DNA of 64,000 nucleotides. It comes from Megaustenia siamemsis. Taxonomy: Eukaryota; Mollusca; Gastropoda; Stylommatophora; Ariophantidae. The translations under genes were made by a program, and so were the position numbers. Below are positions 1 to 9,441 of the stretch, piece by piece. Within the stretch, counting starts at the first letter, position 1; every line of letters starts with the position of its first letter. Location: NCBI GenBank assembly GCA_032433765.1, contig JAVIAB010000160.1, positions 33,259,852-33,323,851 of the forward strand, given 5' to 3'. The notes under the pieces were generated by a model. The model worked only from the letters and a program-made list of their open reading frames with translations. It made no database searches and was not told the DNA's origin.

Positions 1-2
1 CC

Positions 3-737
3 AGGCACTTTTTTGTTAAACTCCCTCAGACCATTGACATTTCGACGCAGTATGAGATCGCACTGGTGGAGATACAGTTTCCGCTAAATTATTTCAATGT
101 AATAGAGGGTGATGTCTGGATTCGCTACGAATCTCTCGATAACGACGATATTTGCGACGCCAGATTTTATTTCAACGTGACATTGGAGCCCGGGTTATAC
201 ACGAAACCCGATGCGTTCATCGGCGCGTTGAACGCGTCGATCGTAAAAGCGGAGGATGAGTCGTACAGGGGAGTGAAAGGGAAAAAAATGAGATTCATTT
301 ACGCAAAAGAGGTGAATAAAGCCATCTTGAAACTTTACCAAAAAAGAGTCAGTGTTACCATAAGCGACACTTTGAAAAACATGTTAGCCTTCCCCACGAC
401 CTCAATATCAGACACGGCTCCCGATATCTTCAGCGTGGGTGTAATGGACTTGGAAAGTGTTGCGAAGAATGTCTACGTCTACTGCGATCTCGTTTCCCCC
501 AGACCGGTCGGGGATGTGATGGTGCCTCTCCTCAGGAGCGTGCCTGTTCTCAATAGAAATCACACCTCGGTGTTTCAGATCTACGATAAGCCTCACTACC
601 TACCCCTGAGTAGATTTTCCTTCGATACTGTGGAAATCCTTTTAGCCAACGAACACGGAAAAACCATTCCATTCACCAGCGGGACGTCGGTGCTAACGGT
701 ACACTTTCGAGTCAAGAAGCATCTCGAGCTGGTATAA
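3..737 (+). CDS. Penton-like minor capsid protein of an adintovirus/Maverick-type element, 5' end off the window
   Basis: The open frame enters from the left edge (first full codon at 3) and ends at TAA 735-737. There is no ATG near 66: the codon there is GTG, inside the protein, so the true start lies upstream of the window. The visible 244 residues open with a basic/aromatic strand followed by YEIALVEIQFP, then alternate short hydrophobic strands with charged turns and have no transmembrane segment. This is the profile of the single jelly-roll vertex (penton) protein encoded just before the pX-like gene in Maverick/Polinton and adintovirus genomes, which are animal DNA viruses or their integrated copies. 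The next gene begins 73 bases downstream on the same strand. GC content is visibly higher than in the rest of the window. The family call rests on gene order plus general similarity; the exact virus group is inference. Confidence 0.7.
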   Translation, partial: RHFFVKLPQTIDISTQYEIALVEIQFPLNYFNVIEGDVWIRYESLDNDDICDARFYFNVTLEPGLYTKPDAFIGALNASIVKAEDESYRGVKGKKMRFIYAKEVNKAILKLYQKRVSVTISDTLKNMLAFPTTSISDTAPDIFSVGVMDLESVAKNVYVYCDLVSPRPVGDVMVPLLRSVPVLNRNHTSVFQIYDKPHYLPLSRFSFDTVEILLANEHGKTIPFTSGTSVLTVHFRVKKHLELV

Positions 738-810
738 TGGTGAAACACACTCCCTTCATAGAGATGTTGAGTTATACGAAGACTTTTACTGTTGTCAGGC
801 GGGTGATGGG

Positions 811-1236
811 ATGCCCGTGTTTATAGGAGGTCGAAGTCAGAGCGGTCGAGGAATCGGTAGTTTCTTCGGTGGAATCGGGAGGTATATTTTACCCTGGTTA
901 AAAACCGGCGGTAAGGCCTTGCTCAGAGAAGGTTTGGGGACCGGTCTGCAGGTCGCACAGGACGCATTAGCCGGGAAAAACGTCGGTGAAGCTTTCAAAA
1001 AACGAGCTAAGGAGGCCGGTCAGCGGTTGCTACACGGGGCCGTAGACCACCTGCGTGATAACAACCAATCGGGAAGTTGTTTACGTCAAAGCAGAAAGCG
1101 AGTTATGAAGTTACCTCCACCAGGAGAACCCGTTACGAAGAGGATAAAACCGACAGCTGGACGGTTCCCCCTTCATTCGGTGCACAACAGCGGGAAGAAG
1201 ACGAAGACGAGGGTGGCAAAGGATATTTTCGACTAA
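811..1236 (+). CDS. Small basic glycine-rich pX/protein VI-like virion protein
   Basis: 141 residues from ATG 811 to TAA 1234-1236. The first 30 residues are glycine-rich with a run reading FFGGIGRYILPWL; an amphipathic stretch (about residues 30-75) follows, and the C-terminal half is very rich in Lys and Arg. In adintovirus and Maverick genomes a protein of this size and composition sits between penton and hexon genes and is compared with adenovirus pX or the membrane-active part of protein VI. Those proteins package DNA in the capsid or disturb membranes during entry; which role applies here cannot be told from sequence. The stop is followed after only two bases by the start codon of the major capsid gene, consistent with one compact late gene block. 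No frameshift is seen. Confidence 0.6.
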   Translation: MPVFIGGRSQSGRGIGSFFGGIGRYILPWLKTGGKALLREGLGTGLQVAQDALAGKNVGEAFKKRAKEAGQRLLHGAVDHLRDNNQSGSCLRQSRKRVMKLPPPGEPVTKRIKPTAGRFPLHSVHNSGKKTKTRVAKDIFD

Positions 1237-1238
1237 TA

Positions 1239-2543
1239 ATGTCCCTCATTCACCCCAAATCGTGCGAATGTCTTCACTCTGGTTTGGATTTATTTAGCGT
1301 TCCACCAACGCAGACATCTCTAGACTCTGGCCAGTTTATTGAAATTCGTCCGATCGCAGCTTTGTCGCATAGCGCACCGATAGAGTTTTTCATTTCTGGA
1401 AACAGCGAGGAGTATCTAGATCTTTTCAACACTTTTTTACATCTGCGGGTCAAGATCACCCTCCCGAATGGTGATAGTGTACCAGTCGATGCTGAGGTAG
1501 GACCGGTCAACAATTATCTTCACAGCCTATTTTCACAAGTCGACGTATCGCTAAACGACACGTTGGTTACACCGTCGGAGAATACCTATCCTTTTAGAGC
1601 AGTATTTGAGGCCACGCTAAATTACGGGGAGGATGCGAAAACGGGATACTTGACGGCCGCTCTGTTCTACAAAGACACAGCTGGCCACCATGACGATTTG
1701 AAAGAAAATGAGGGTTTTAAAACACGGCGCGATTTGACTTCGGGTAGTAAAGAGGTTGAAATGATGGGTCGTTTGCACTCTGATGTCTTTGTGCAGGATC
1801 GTTACATGTTAAACAGAGTCGACGTAAAGATAAAACTCACGCCCTCGAAGGATGTGTTCAGCCTCGCGGCTCACGATAGCTCTGTGGGTTATAAGAGTGT
1901 TATCACCTACGCCACGCTCGTGGTCAGGAAAGCTAAGCTAAACCCCGCAATTTCTCTGGCCCACGAAAAGGCTATCTTAAGCGGGAATGCGCGGTACCCG
2001 ATCAAGAGGGTTACCATCAAGACATTTTCCATCGCTAGCGGGATGTTCTCCCACAGTCAAGACAATTTATTTTTGTCTCAAACACCGACCCGTATAGTGA
2101 TAGGTCTGATTACGGCCAGTGCTTTTAATGGTGTTTACACAGCTAACCCGTTCAATTTTCAACACTTTGGTCTGATTTATATGAACCTGACGGTCGACGG
2201 GAAATGTATCTCGGGAAAGCCTCTAACTATGGACTTTGAACGAAATCAATACGCGAGAGCTTTCTTCGGCACAAATCTGGCCATGGGTCTGATTGGTAAA
2301 GACGCTGGGAATAACGTTGATTATAGAGAATTCAAGGACGGATACTGTCTATTTGGTTTTGACCTCTCGTCCAGCCTACTGGACGGCTCCCATTTTGAGC
2401 TAGCCGCAAGCGGACCCTTGTCGATAGAACTCAAGTTTGCCGCTCCCACAACTACTCCCCTACAAGTTATCGTCTACGCCGAGTTGGACTCGGTGCTCGA
2501 GGTGTCCAAGACAAGGCATATTCTAACAGACTTCGCCGTTTGA
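1239..2543 (+). CDS. Major capsid (hexon-like, double jelly-roll) protein of an adintovirus/Maverick-type element
   Basis: 434 residues from ATG 1239-1241 to TGA 2541-2543. The frame is open back to 1077, but the upstream part overlaps the pX-like gene in another frame, and the ATG two bases after that gene's stop is the natural start. The protein resembles the hexon-like family present in Maverick/Polinton elements of nematodes, insects and molluscs (the family of C. elegans F54H12.2). It has the expected length, a central DVFVQDRYMLN-type segment and an IELKF-type strand near the C-terminus. It would form the pseudohexagonal capsomers. The frame is intact, in contrast to the broken protease just downstream, so the insertion is either fairly young or has kept this frame by chance or selection. 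Confidence 0.82.
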   Translation: MSLIHPKSCECLHSGLDLFSVPPTQTSLDSGQFIEIRPIAALSHSAPIEFFISGNSEEYLDLFNTFLHLRVKITLPNGDSVPVDAEVGPVNNYLHSLFSQVDVSLNDTLVTPSENTYPFRAVFEATLNYGEDAKTGYLTAALFYKDTAGHHDDLKENEGFKTRRDLTSGSKEVEMMGRLHSDVFVQDRYMLNRVDVKIKLTPSKDVFSLAAHDSSVGYKSVITYATLVVRKAKLNPAISLAHEKAILSGNARYPIKRVTIKTFSIASGMFSHSQDNLFLSQTPTRIVIGLITASAFNGVYTANPFNFQHFGLIYMNLTVDGKCISGKPLTMDFERNQYARAFFGTNLAMGLIGKDAGNNVDYREFKDGYCLFGFDLSSSLLDGSHFELAASGPLSIELKFAAPTTTPLQVIVYAELDSVLEVSKTRHILTDFAV

Positions 2544-2562
2544 GAGAGAGAAAAAGAAGAAT

Positions 2563-3064
2563 ATGAACACGAGGGAGATTTACAACCTTTTGATGTCGGA
2601 TATTTTCGTTCGACGTTGTTCCCTTGTTAGTGTCATTCCACGAAACCACTTACCGCCGAGCATCGACCCAACGGCGACCGCGGCTTTGTCATAAACACCG
2701 ACCCTGCCCACGAACCCGGAATAGGGTGGTCCTATTTTATAACGGACTCGGCGAATGTGAGTATTTCGATTTCTACGGTTTGCCTCCCAGACACGTGGAT
2801 ATTTTAAACTTTATAGAGCAAAACTCACACGTTCCATTCGTCTACAACCCGCGGGTGTTGCAAGATTTGTTTAGCAACACGTGCGGTCTATATTGTGTTT
2901 ATTATATACTTCTTAAGTGTCGTGGCGCGAAACTTAACAGAATTCTCATGCCTTTTTCATCGAGACAGCACATAAACGACCGTATCATTTATCGATTGCT
3001 CGCCCCGTGGATACTTCGGCTTCGAGGGGCCCGCGGATGCCCACATTCAACAACCGGACAGTAA
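2563..3064 (+). pseudogene. Adenain-like (C5) capsid maturation protease, broken by two frame shifts
   Basis: The gene starts at ATG 2563-2565, twenty bases after the hexon stop, and its end is TAA 3062-3064. The reading frame changes twice: near 2667-2671, just before the NGDRGF.. strand, and near 2709-2716, where the family carries the catalytic His-Trp pair. The third segment (about 2717-3064) retains the second half of the fold: an EYFDFYG strand, then a Gln seven residues before the Cys of TCGLYC, the spacing known for the oxyanion Gln and nucleophile Cys of adenain. At the second break no His is found before the Trp in any frame, so catalytic His loss and frame loss coincide. In life this enzyme cleaves virion precursors. 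As it stands the copy cannot make an active enzyme unless the breaks are sequencing errors. Confidence 0.75.
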
Positions 3065-3095
3065 TATATATGTGTCGTATATTTGTTGTATTAAT

Positions 3096-3101
3096 AATAA
3101 A
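3096..3101 (+). promoter_or_regulatory. Candidate polyadenylation signal of the capsid gene block
   Basis: AATAAA lies 32 bases after the protease stop in an AT-rich stretch. Its position suits the 3' end of the last + strand transcript of the viral block. No other support. Confidence 0.4.
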
Positions 3102-3139
3102 GCTGTGAGAAATATAGAACGAATTTGTTTTGCTTTACC

Positions 3140-3445
3140 ATGAATGTGAGAGAGAGAGAGAGATGGTTGATACTTTGTGTGGCTTGATGATAGGACATGA
3201 AGGGATGGTATTGAGGGTGGCACATGATGATGGTGTTGAGGGTGTGGCTTGATGATAGGCCATGAAGGGTGATGTTGAGGGTGGCACATGATGATGGTGT
3301 TGAAGGTGTGGCTTGATGATAGGCCATGAAGGGTGATGTTGAGGGTGGCACATGATGATGATGATGATGGTGGCACATGATGATAGGATATGAAGGTTGA
3401 TGTTGAGGGTGGCACATGATGATGATGAGGGTGGCACATGATTTT
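3140..3445. repeat. Minisatellite, unit about 64 bp, roughly four imperfect copies
   Basis: The modules 'GAGGGTGGCACATGATGATG' and 'GGCTTGATGATAGGCCATGA' recur with a spacing near 64 bases and shorten towards the right end. The array starts after a (GA)n run at 3150-3162. Histidine-rich open frames on the minus strand are a by-product of the ATG/CAT-rich unit. It directly follows the viral block. Confidence 0.75.
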
Positions 3446-3579
3446 TATTTGACTTGAGTTAGCTTGGATATGCAATAGAGAAAAAAATCGCTATAATCAC
3501 ACCTGGTACATGATGCTAACGATACTAATAATTGCTTGTCAGCGTTTTTTACATGTCGCCTCCTGTTGCCTAATACCCA

Positions 3580-3910
3580 CACATGATGATAACACTCGAC
3601 CAATAAAGGCACCCCCCTTTCCCCACCCGCACGCCACGCGACGACCCGCCATCCGACCCGCGAGATACCGCCATCCCCCTTTTAGAACCGCTGTCCGATA
3701 ACCGGCGAGCTAGCGACGCACCACGAGATAAGCCGCCACGCACCAACGCACACCACGAGCGACGCGCCGATCACCGTCACGCACGAACGCACACCACCGA
3801 GATAAGCCGATTACCGATCACGACCACCGAGATAATAAGCCGATTATCGGACTTTTGCACGGGTTTGGTGCAAGTTTCGTGCGGTTTCGGTGCATGTACG
3901 TGCACTTTTA
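3580..3910. other. GC-rich, internally repetitive non-coding stretch
   Basis: This stretch is C-rich with repeated short words (CACGCACGAACGCACACCAC; CCGAGATAAGCCGATTA; GTGCA-type words at 3857-3907). No believable gene is seen. Base composition is closer to the viral block than to the host, so it may be a terminal part of the viral element, but no matching inverted repeat is visible because the other end is outside the window. Confidence 0.35.
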
Positions 3911-3959
3911 GGTGGGTAAACAGCCACACCTACTACTGGTGGGCACTGACGTCGTCAGG

Positions 3960-4238
3960 GCGAGATACATGTAATAACAAGTAGGATCGGATATTTGTTT
4001 GGTGCCCTTTGAAATGTACACATCTTTACGCCAGACTACCACCGCTCCCCCTTCTCGGCTGGTTTTTTTCATAATATCCTCCCGACGACGGTGATTGGAG
4101 AGGGCTCGGAACTCGGCTCGGGTAAGGGGCATTCGAACGACGAAGTTGTTGGATCTCACGTGAGGTGACCTTTATATAAAGGTCAAGGGCATGCGATGGG
4201 GTCCATTCTGATTTACTGGGACAGAAGCGAGAAAACAT
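3960..4238 (-). pseudogene. Fragment of a Penelope-like element reverse transcriptase (N-terminal part), frameshifted
   Basis: On the minus strand the first frame (4238 to about 4135) reads FCPSKSEWTP..LDLYIK and the second (about 4150 to 3965) reads LTRAEFRALSN...DI.KK...GGAVVVW, followed by a degraded QISD..CYY. This succession (FCP..WTP, LT..E..AL..L, D..I.K.DKGGAVVVW, RQLSD...Y) is the conserved N-terminal region of Penelope-like reverse transcriptases found across animals. The two parts lie in different frames, there is no continuation into the catalytic YxDD region, and the fragment is only about 280 bases. It is a dead remnant. Family assignment is from memory of the motif series. Confidence 0.62.
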
Positions 4239-4424
4239 ATCTATAAGGGTAGGTCAGGAGGAAGCATCGGGTGTGCCCAAGAAACGGAATTGTAAGCGCC
4301 GACGTTTATTGAACGTCCTTACAGAGATTGTAATGGTCACTAGATGGACGTAGGGGGACGAATTTCAAATCTTTAGAGAGAACAGATCTTTCTTTGTTCG
4401 AGAGATGGGGTCGTAATAGCAGGG

Positions 4425-4735
4425 TCGGCGCACCATCAGCCGACCAAGACCTAGCATATCTACCTCCTCGTAGTCACCCCTGGAAACAGTCTGCGTCGAA
4501 ACAGGCTGGCTAACAGAAGCTAGGATCGCCGTGTTCCCTGTAGTGGTGGCTGTTACTGATATAGAGGACCCAGTATTGCAGTACCTCAGGGCAGGACTAG
4601 TAGTTTCCCAGCATAGCCTGGTACAGACGAACTCCAACCTCTCCAGTAAGAGCCGGGAATGTCAAGAAAGCCATTACAACCCGCCACATCTAATCGAGTC
4701 AAAGAGCAGCAGCTCGTATCAACTCGTGGCAATCA
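4425..4735 (+). repeat. Dispersed repeat, second copy at 46093-46410
   Basis: The two segments share the same order of words over about 300 bases: CACCATCAGC.GACCAAGACC, AAACAGGCTGG, GTGTTCCCT.TAGTGGTGGC, TTTCCCAGCATAGC, CCGGGAATGTCAAGAAAGCC and the closing CAACTCGTGGCA-like end. No coding capacity is conserved between them. It is likely a transposon-derived family of unknown class. Confidence 0.7.
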
Positions 4736-4739
4736 GATA

Positions 4740-6186
4740 ATAGTAATAATAATTGTTCGAGAGATGGAGGTCAGGAGGTGTACACACTGCTAGAGTGTCC
4801 AAGATCTGTGTTGGGAGAACATAACCATATCAAGTTGTAGATGATCTCCCGGATAAAGTGGCCTGTGCTAGTAGTTAAACAACGGAGTATCGCTACCAGT
4901 AGGAAGCGCTGAGTACGCAAGTTGGAAATCAGGCCTTGAGTGATTGGCTAACACCAGCCTCATGCTATGGAGACCGGAGTGTTTCTATGTTATCAAATGT
5001 CCGTATCTTACGAGTGTCCGGGTGGTTGACAAAAGGAGTGAACTTATAATAGAACCAAGGGGGTAGAATCCTCACTCGTAAGCAAGAATGGATGAAATTG
5101 ATGTGGCAAGAAAATCGAGTGAGTTTATAGGTAGCAAAGGCGAGTTATGTGGATATAGAAGATATGTCCGATGGTAAATTCTGAAATATTGATAACGTAG
5201 CGCTGCGAATTGAGTTAGAAAACATTTTTAGTGTGGGCATGTAGTCCGTATGAAGTATATGAGCAAAGGCTAGGGGGACACAAGGTAGTGTGGAAACAAA
5301 GAACTGAATCTTTATTTACTGCAGCCTCGCATTTTTATGCATTTCTCCGCTTCGACCTCCTGCAGTTTCATTGATACTATTACGCCATCTTACGGTGAGT
5401 GTAACTTGAGTTCTGCTCCTCTGTCCTCATTGTATGAGTTTTGTATACAAGGGTCATAGGACATACTTTTCATGCTAGCAAACAATTTTATTTCTTGTGA
5501 CTTTGGCCTGGATCTTACATCAGATAATGGGGAGGAGACATGTGACGACATTCAACTAGGGTGTAACGGTTGACATAACGTTCTGTGCAACTACAGTAAA
5601 ACTCCCATTAGGAAATATATAAAGAGACAAAGAAAATACGATATAAAATTATATGGTTACAGGTTCATAGACCTACAGGGATCACGTGAGGACATGTCAT
5701 GAGATTAATATAATATTGTTTGGATGTAAATACTGCAGGAAGTAAATTCAGAAGACAAAAGGCGGCACAGGGGAAATGAGATGTGGCCAGGTACCACAAA
5801 TACATTGTGTTCGTTCTGCAGATGGATCTGTTTGTCCAATATTGGCAGATTCAGCCACGAGAGAAGCTGTTCAACCAACCAGCACAAGACACTAATATTT
5901 TACCAAACTACTGACTTATCATGATTGCTTGCTACCAACCATCTGTCAAGACACTAAAGACCATATATACTGCAGGTAGTGTATACATTTCAGTACTGTT
6001 AAGTATATCAAGGTTTTTGAAATGGTACACAAGGTAGACAAATAACACTGGTAATCTCAATAGTCCCTGCTGGGCTGAAGACATCACATAGGGCAGAAAT
6101 TATAACTCTCTGTGTCTGACGATTCACTGCTAGGTCTTGTCTTGTTCTTAAACCTATAGTTGAGCTCGAATTATTTTTCTCCACAC
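4740..6186. other. No recognisable gene
   Basis: AT-rich unique-looking DNA. I read both strands and found only short, compositionally ordinary open frames without family resemblance, and no tandem array until 6187. Confidence 0.5.
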
Positions 6187-6842
6187 TCAATGTGACATTT
6201 TGTACGGCAAGTACTCATTGTGACATTTTGTAAGGCAAGTACTCAATGTGACATCTTGTAAGGCAAGTACTCATTGTGACATCTTGTAAGGCAAGTACTC
6301 AATGTGACATCATGTAAGGCAAGCACTCAATGTGACATCATGTAAGGCAAGCACTCAATGTGACATCTTGTAAGGCAAACACTCAATGTGGCATCTTGTA
6401 AGGCAAACACTCAATGTGACATCTTGTAAGGCAAACACTCAATGTGACATCTTGTAAGGCAAACACTCAATGTGACATCATGTAAGGCAAGCACTCAATG
6501 TGACATCTTATAAGGCAAGCACTCATTGTGACATCTTGTAAGGCAAATACTCATTGTGACATCTTGTAAGGCAAGCACTCATTGTGACATCTTGTAAGGC
6601 AAGCACTCAATGTGGCATCTTGTAAGGCAAGCACTCAATGTGACATCTTGTAAGGCAAGCACTCAATGTGACATGATGTAAGGCAAGCACTCAATGTGAC
6701 ATGATGTAAGGCAAGCACTCAATGTGACATCATCTAGGGCAAGCACTCAATGTAACATGATGTAAGGCAAGCACTCAATGTGACATCATGTAAGGCAAGC
6801 ACTCAATGTGACATGATGTAAGGCAAGCACTCAATGTGTTCT
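6187..6842. repeat. Satellite array, 28-bp unit, about 23 copies
   Basis: The unit contains ACTCAATGTGACATCTTGTA followed by AGGCAAGC. Variants alternate at a few positions (CATCTTG/CATCATG/CATGATG; CAAGC/CAAAC; CAATG/CATTG) and neighbouring copies tend to share variants. 28 is not divisible by three, so it has no coding meaning. Confidence 0.92.
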
Positions 6843-6965
6843 AGATTGAATGTCACAGATCTCATTTAATAACTACTCTGAATATAACTACTCTGAATCT
6901 AGAATGTAACTGACTGCTGGCAACAAATCCAGTTGTTTCATCTATGTGATAAATCCAAGCAATAG

Positions 6966-7456
6966 AGTTGGTAACAGAAAAACTGCTGAACAATAACCTT
7001 GGCTCACAGCCAGTAGTGTTTCTAACAGATGAAAGATCAGCACTCCAGGCACTACAATCCAGAAAATTACCACATCTGCAGACCTTATTGACTGAACTCT
7101 GCAAGCACCACAGGGTTGCCCTGCAGTGGATCCCATCTCACTGTGGAATACCAGGAAATGAGAAAGCAGATCAGTTGGCAAAGGAAGGCACAGCAGGCAA
7201 ACAACTAAATGCACCAGTTACATACCATCAGAAGAAACAGATAATCAAATTAATCAGAAGACTACAAGCCCCAAATCAAATATCTACCATAAAATGAATA
7301 GATGGGAACAAGTTATCATTATACACCTCAGAACTGGGCACAATCCATTCCATAGTCACATATATACAAAATTCAAGATTGGCATCTCAGCCACATGTAC
7401 ATGTGGCTCAGCGCTCCAGACTGCTGAACACATACTTCAAGACTGTAGTGTATATA
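6966..7456 (+). mobile_element. 3' part of a non-LTR retrotransposon: RNase H domain and zinc-knuckle tail, interrupted by a MITE
   Basis: The + strand reads LTDERSALQALQS, then LQWIPSHCGIPGNEKADQLA: the second catalytic Asp region and the C-terminal H..IPGNEKAD motif of retroelement RNase H. After a frame shift near 7297 follow TKFKIG and CTCG...AEHILQDC, a cysteine/histidine cluster typical of the C-terminus of I/Jockey-type retrotransposons. A near-identical longer copy lies at 32093-32780. The copy is 5'-truncated, and its tail is split by the insertion at 7457-7793; the last piece resumes at about 7796-7925. Confidence 0.8.
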
Positions 7457-7793
7457 CAGGGTGTTTATAAAGTCTCACTACACTTGGTATCTAGGTCAAT
7501 TTGAAAAAAAATGATTATGACGTCATCACAATATGTGCTCCCACTGTCAATGAAATTTGTTGAATAAGTTTATTGCTACTGGAAATGTGGAAGATGCTCC
7601 ACGATCTGGTAGGCCTGCTGTGAATGATGAAATATGTTTAGATATCCAAGACAGAATCCTTAAAAGTCCAGACAAGTCATTAAGAAACTGTCGCAACGAG
7701 TGAACTTACCATTGAGCACATATTGTGATGACGTCATAAACATTTTTTCAAATTGACCTAGATACCAAGTGTAGTGAGACTTTATAAACACTA
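7457..7793. mobile_element. Mariner-type miniature transposon with about 80-bp terminal inverted repeats
   Basis: The left end GTGTTTATAAAGTCTCACTA and the next 60 or so bases, including the TGACGTCATCACAATATGTG word, are repeated in reverse complement at the right end (about 7712-7791). TA dinucleotides flank both ends, the target of Tc1/mariner elements. Between the repeats is a short relic reading ATGNVEDAPRSGRPAVNDE, the paired-domain region of mariner transposases. It sits inside the LINE tail described at 6966, so it inserted later. Confidence 0.82.
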
Positions 7794-7795
7794 TA

Positions 7796-7925
7796 TTACA
7801 CTGAGGAAAAAAACCATTGACCTAACGATGGTTTTTCACAACATTGCAGGTAAAACTATATGGGTCAAGAACTAAAAAAAAATAACATTTATTCAAGAAA
7901 CGACATTGCAGATAAAGACAATACT
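7796..7925 (+). mobile_element. Terminal remainder of the interrupted non-LTR retrotransposon
   Basis: The words ACTGAGGAAAA, AAAACTATATGGG and AACGACATTGCAGATA match the end of the copy at 32655-32780 in the same order. This shows that the MITE split one element. Confidence 0.7.
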
Positions 7926-7929
7926 TCAG

Positions 7930-9070
7930 GCGAATGAAAGATAGATAGATTTCTTTGGTTATAAACATGCCCTCAATATGAGACTAGGACACACATACAA
8001 TGGAAGACAAAGGCTGTGCTGCTTCTATCTCTGATTGAGAATTTGTATTTTACAGACACAAAAGTGAGCATAGTCAATAGGACTACTATCATGAATCTCT
8101 TCTCTTGGTGCACTGTGTTTTACTGTTTTGTTGTTTAGTAGCAACTGGACATCAGCCATTTCTGTGAGTTCTTCATTTGGCAATATACAGCTGTATTTCA
8201 ACATAAAAAAAAAAAACATTTACATTGTCAATCAAAAAAAATGTAACCTGTAAAAGACATCATGGAGTCAGTTTGGCCTTCATTATCCTCAGCCATTTGA
8301 TCTTTATTCAATTTAAAATATTTGTACAAATCAGATCAATATTGCCACAAGACACAACCAAACACCTCCTTCCAGGAATAATGTCGGTCAGTTTATACAC
8401 ACAAATATACCTCATCCTTTCTGACTACTACCCACCCCCTCCCCCCGAACCCCACTATCTATGTTTATTCACACTGCTGCCACCATCAGCTGTAATTTTA
8501 GCCCATCTGTTCAGCGCCCTCATTACATTGTTTGCTGACTTTACTGTCTTACAAAGGTTTCTTTGATGTCATGCCAACTGCTGAGGAGATTTCCCCCATC
8601 TTGAGAACAGGAGGGGAGGGGGTCCCACACAAATTTCTTGAAATCTGCTGTAAAAAAAACATGAGTGCTTACGATATTGTAATACTTTTTACTGCATGAA
8701 TGAAAAAAAAAACCAACTTCAAAGGAAAGAAATCAAACACACAGAGGTCACCGGGAGTGATAATTAGGAAGGTTTGGGGGGGGGGGGGAGGAGGAGGAGG
8801 AGAGATGTCTGCCTATGTGAAACTACCAAATTTAAAAAAATTATTTTGAAGCAGTAATTTTTACTACAGAATCGTAATTTACAGGTACAAAATAACAAAT
8901 GACAATTTTGAAAACTTATCTGATCAGATTAGCTGGACCTTGTGAACAATAATGAGCTGTTAAAACCAGTTTGATCATCTGATCAATATGAAACAATGTG
9001 GACAAAGCATCTATACAGTAACACAGCCAGAACAAAGGAAACTATCACAAACTGTTAAACATACAACTAC
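7930..9070. other. Probable 3' untranslated/flanking DNA of the LRRC42 homologue
   Basis: No coding sequence is seen. The minus-strand gene ending at 9074 must have its 3' UTR here. A minus-strand AATAAA is present near 8302-8307, but other weak signals exist, so the transcript end is open. A poly-G/GGA run at 8776-8801 is simple sequence. Confidence 0.4.
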
Positions 9071-9073
9071 CAC

Positions 9074-9441
9074 TCAGGGAAAATTCTCCAGCTGCTGCAA
9101 AAGGGAAACTCTTTTCATCTTCTTTTTGGGAGGAGAACATATGTACTGAGAAATTATGTCTGTCTCATAATCACATTCTAAAAAAGAGGATACCGTCACT
9201 GAGTCACGTGACTCCATCTGATTTCTCTGACAACAATGATTTCTGGAGACCTTCTGAGATGTGACCATTCTCTGACTGAGGGAAGTCACACAACTGGAAG
9301 GAGATAAGGATTTATGCGGCTGACAATGGTCACATGAGAATACATGAGACCTCAGGATGAGTGGAGACATTTTACTGTGAGATTCTTGAAGAGGATGAGT
9401 GTTGGATGTCTTGGTCACCTTTCTTGACTTTGTTCTTGAAT
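9074..9441 (-). CDS. LRRC42: LRRC42 homologue, last coding exon
   Basis: The acceptor is ..TTCTTCCCAG before 9441; the stop codon is at 9074-9076. The exon begins with two bases that complete the split codon of the exon at 15153-15259, giving the RFY triplet also found at this point in vertebrate LRRC42 (RFYGKR region). The remaining 121 residues are polar, rich in Ser, Lys, Cys and His, with a basic cluster PPKKKMKR near the end. They are poorly conserved, as is the C-terminal tail of the family. The basic cluster may act as a nuclear localisation signal (inference). Confidence 0.72.

Noticed and set aside
737..826. 29-codon frame overlapping the penton stop (TAATG arrangement)
   Set aside because: Too short, no motif, no recalled counterpart in related elements; the pX-like start at 811 explains the gap.
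3047..3475. His/Pro/Ser-rich minus-strand frames
   Set aside because: Product of the CAT/ATG-rich minisatellite; three overlapping frames are equally open.
6187..6842. CRISPR-like appearance of regular 28-bp repeats
   Set aside because: The repeats are direct and adjoining, without unique spacers, and the genome is eukaryotic.
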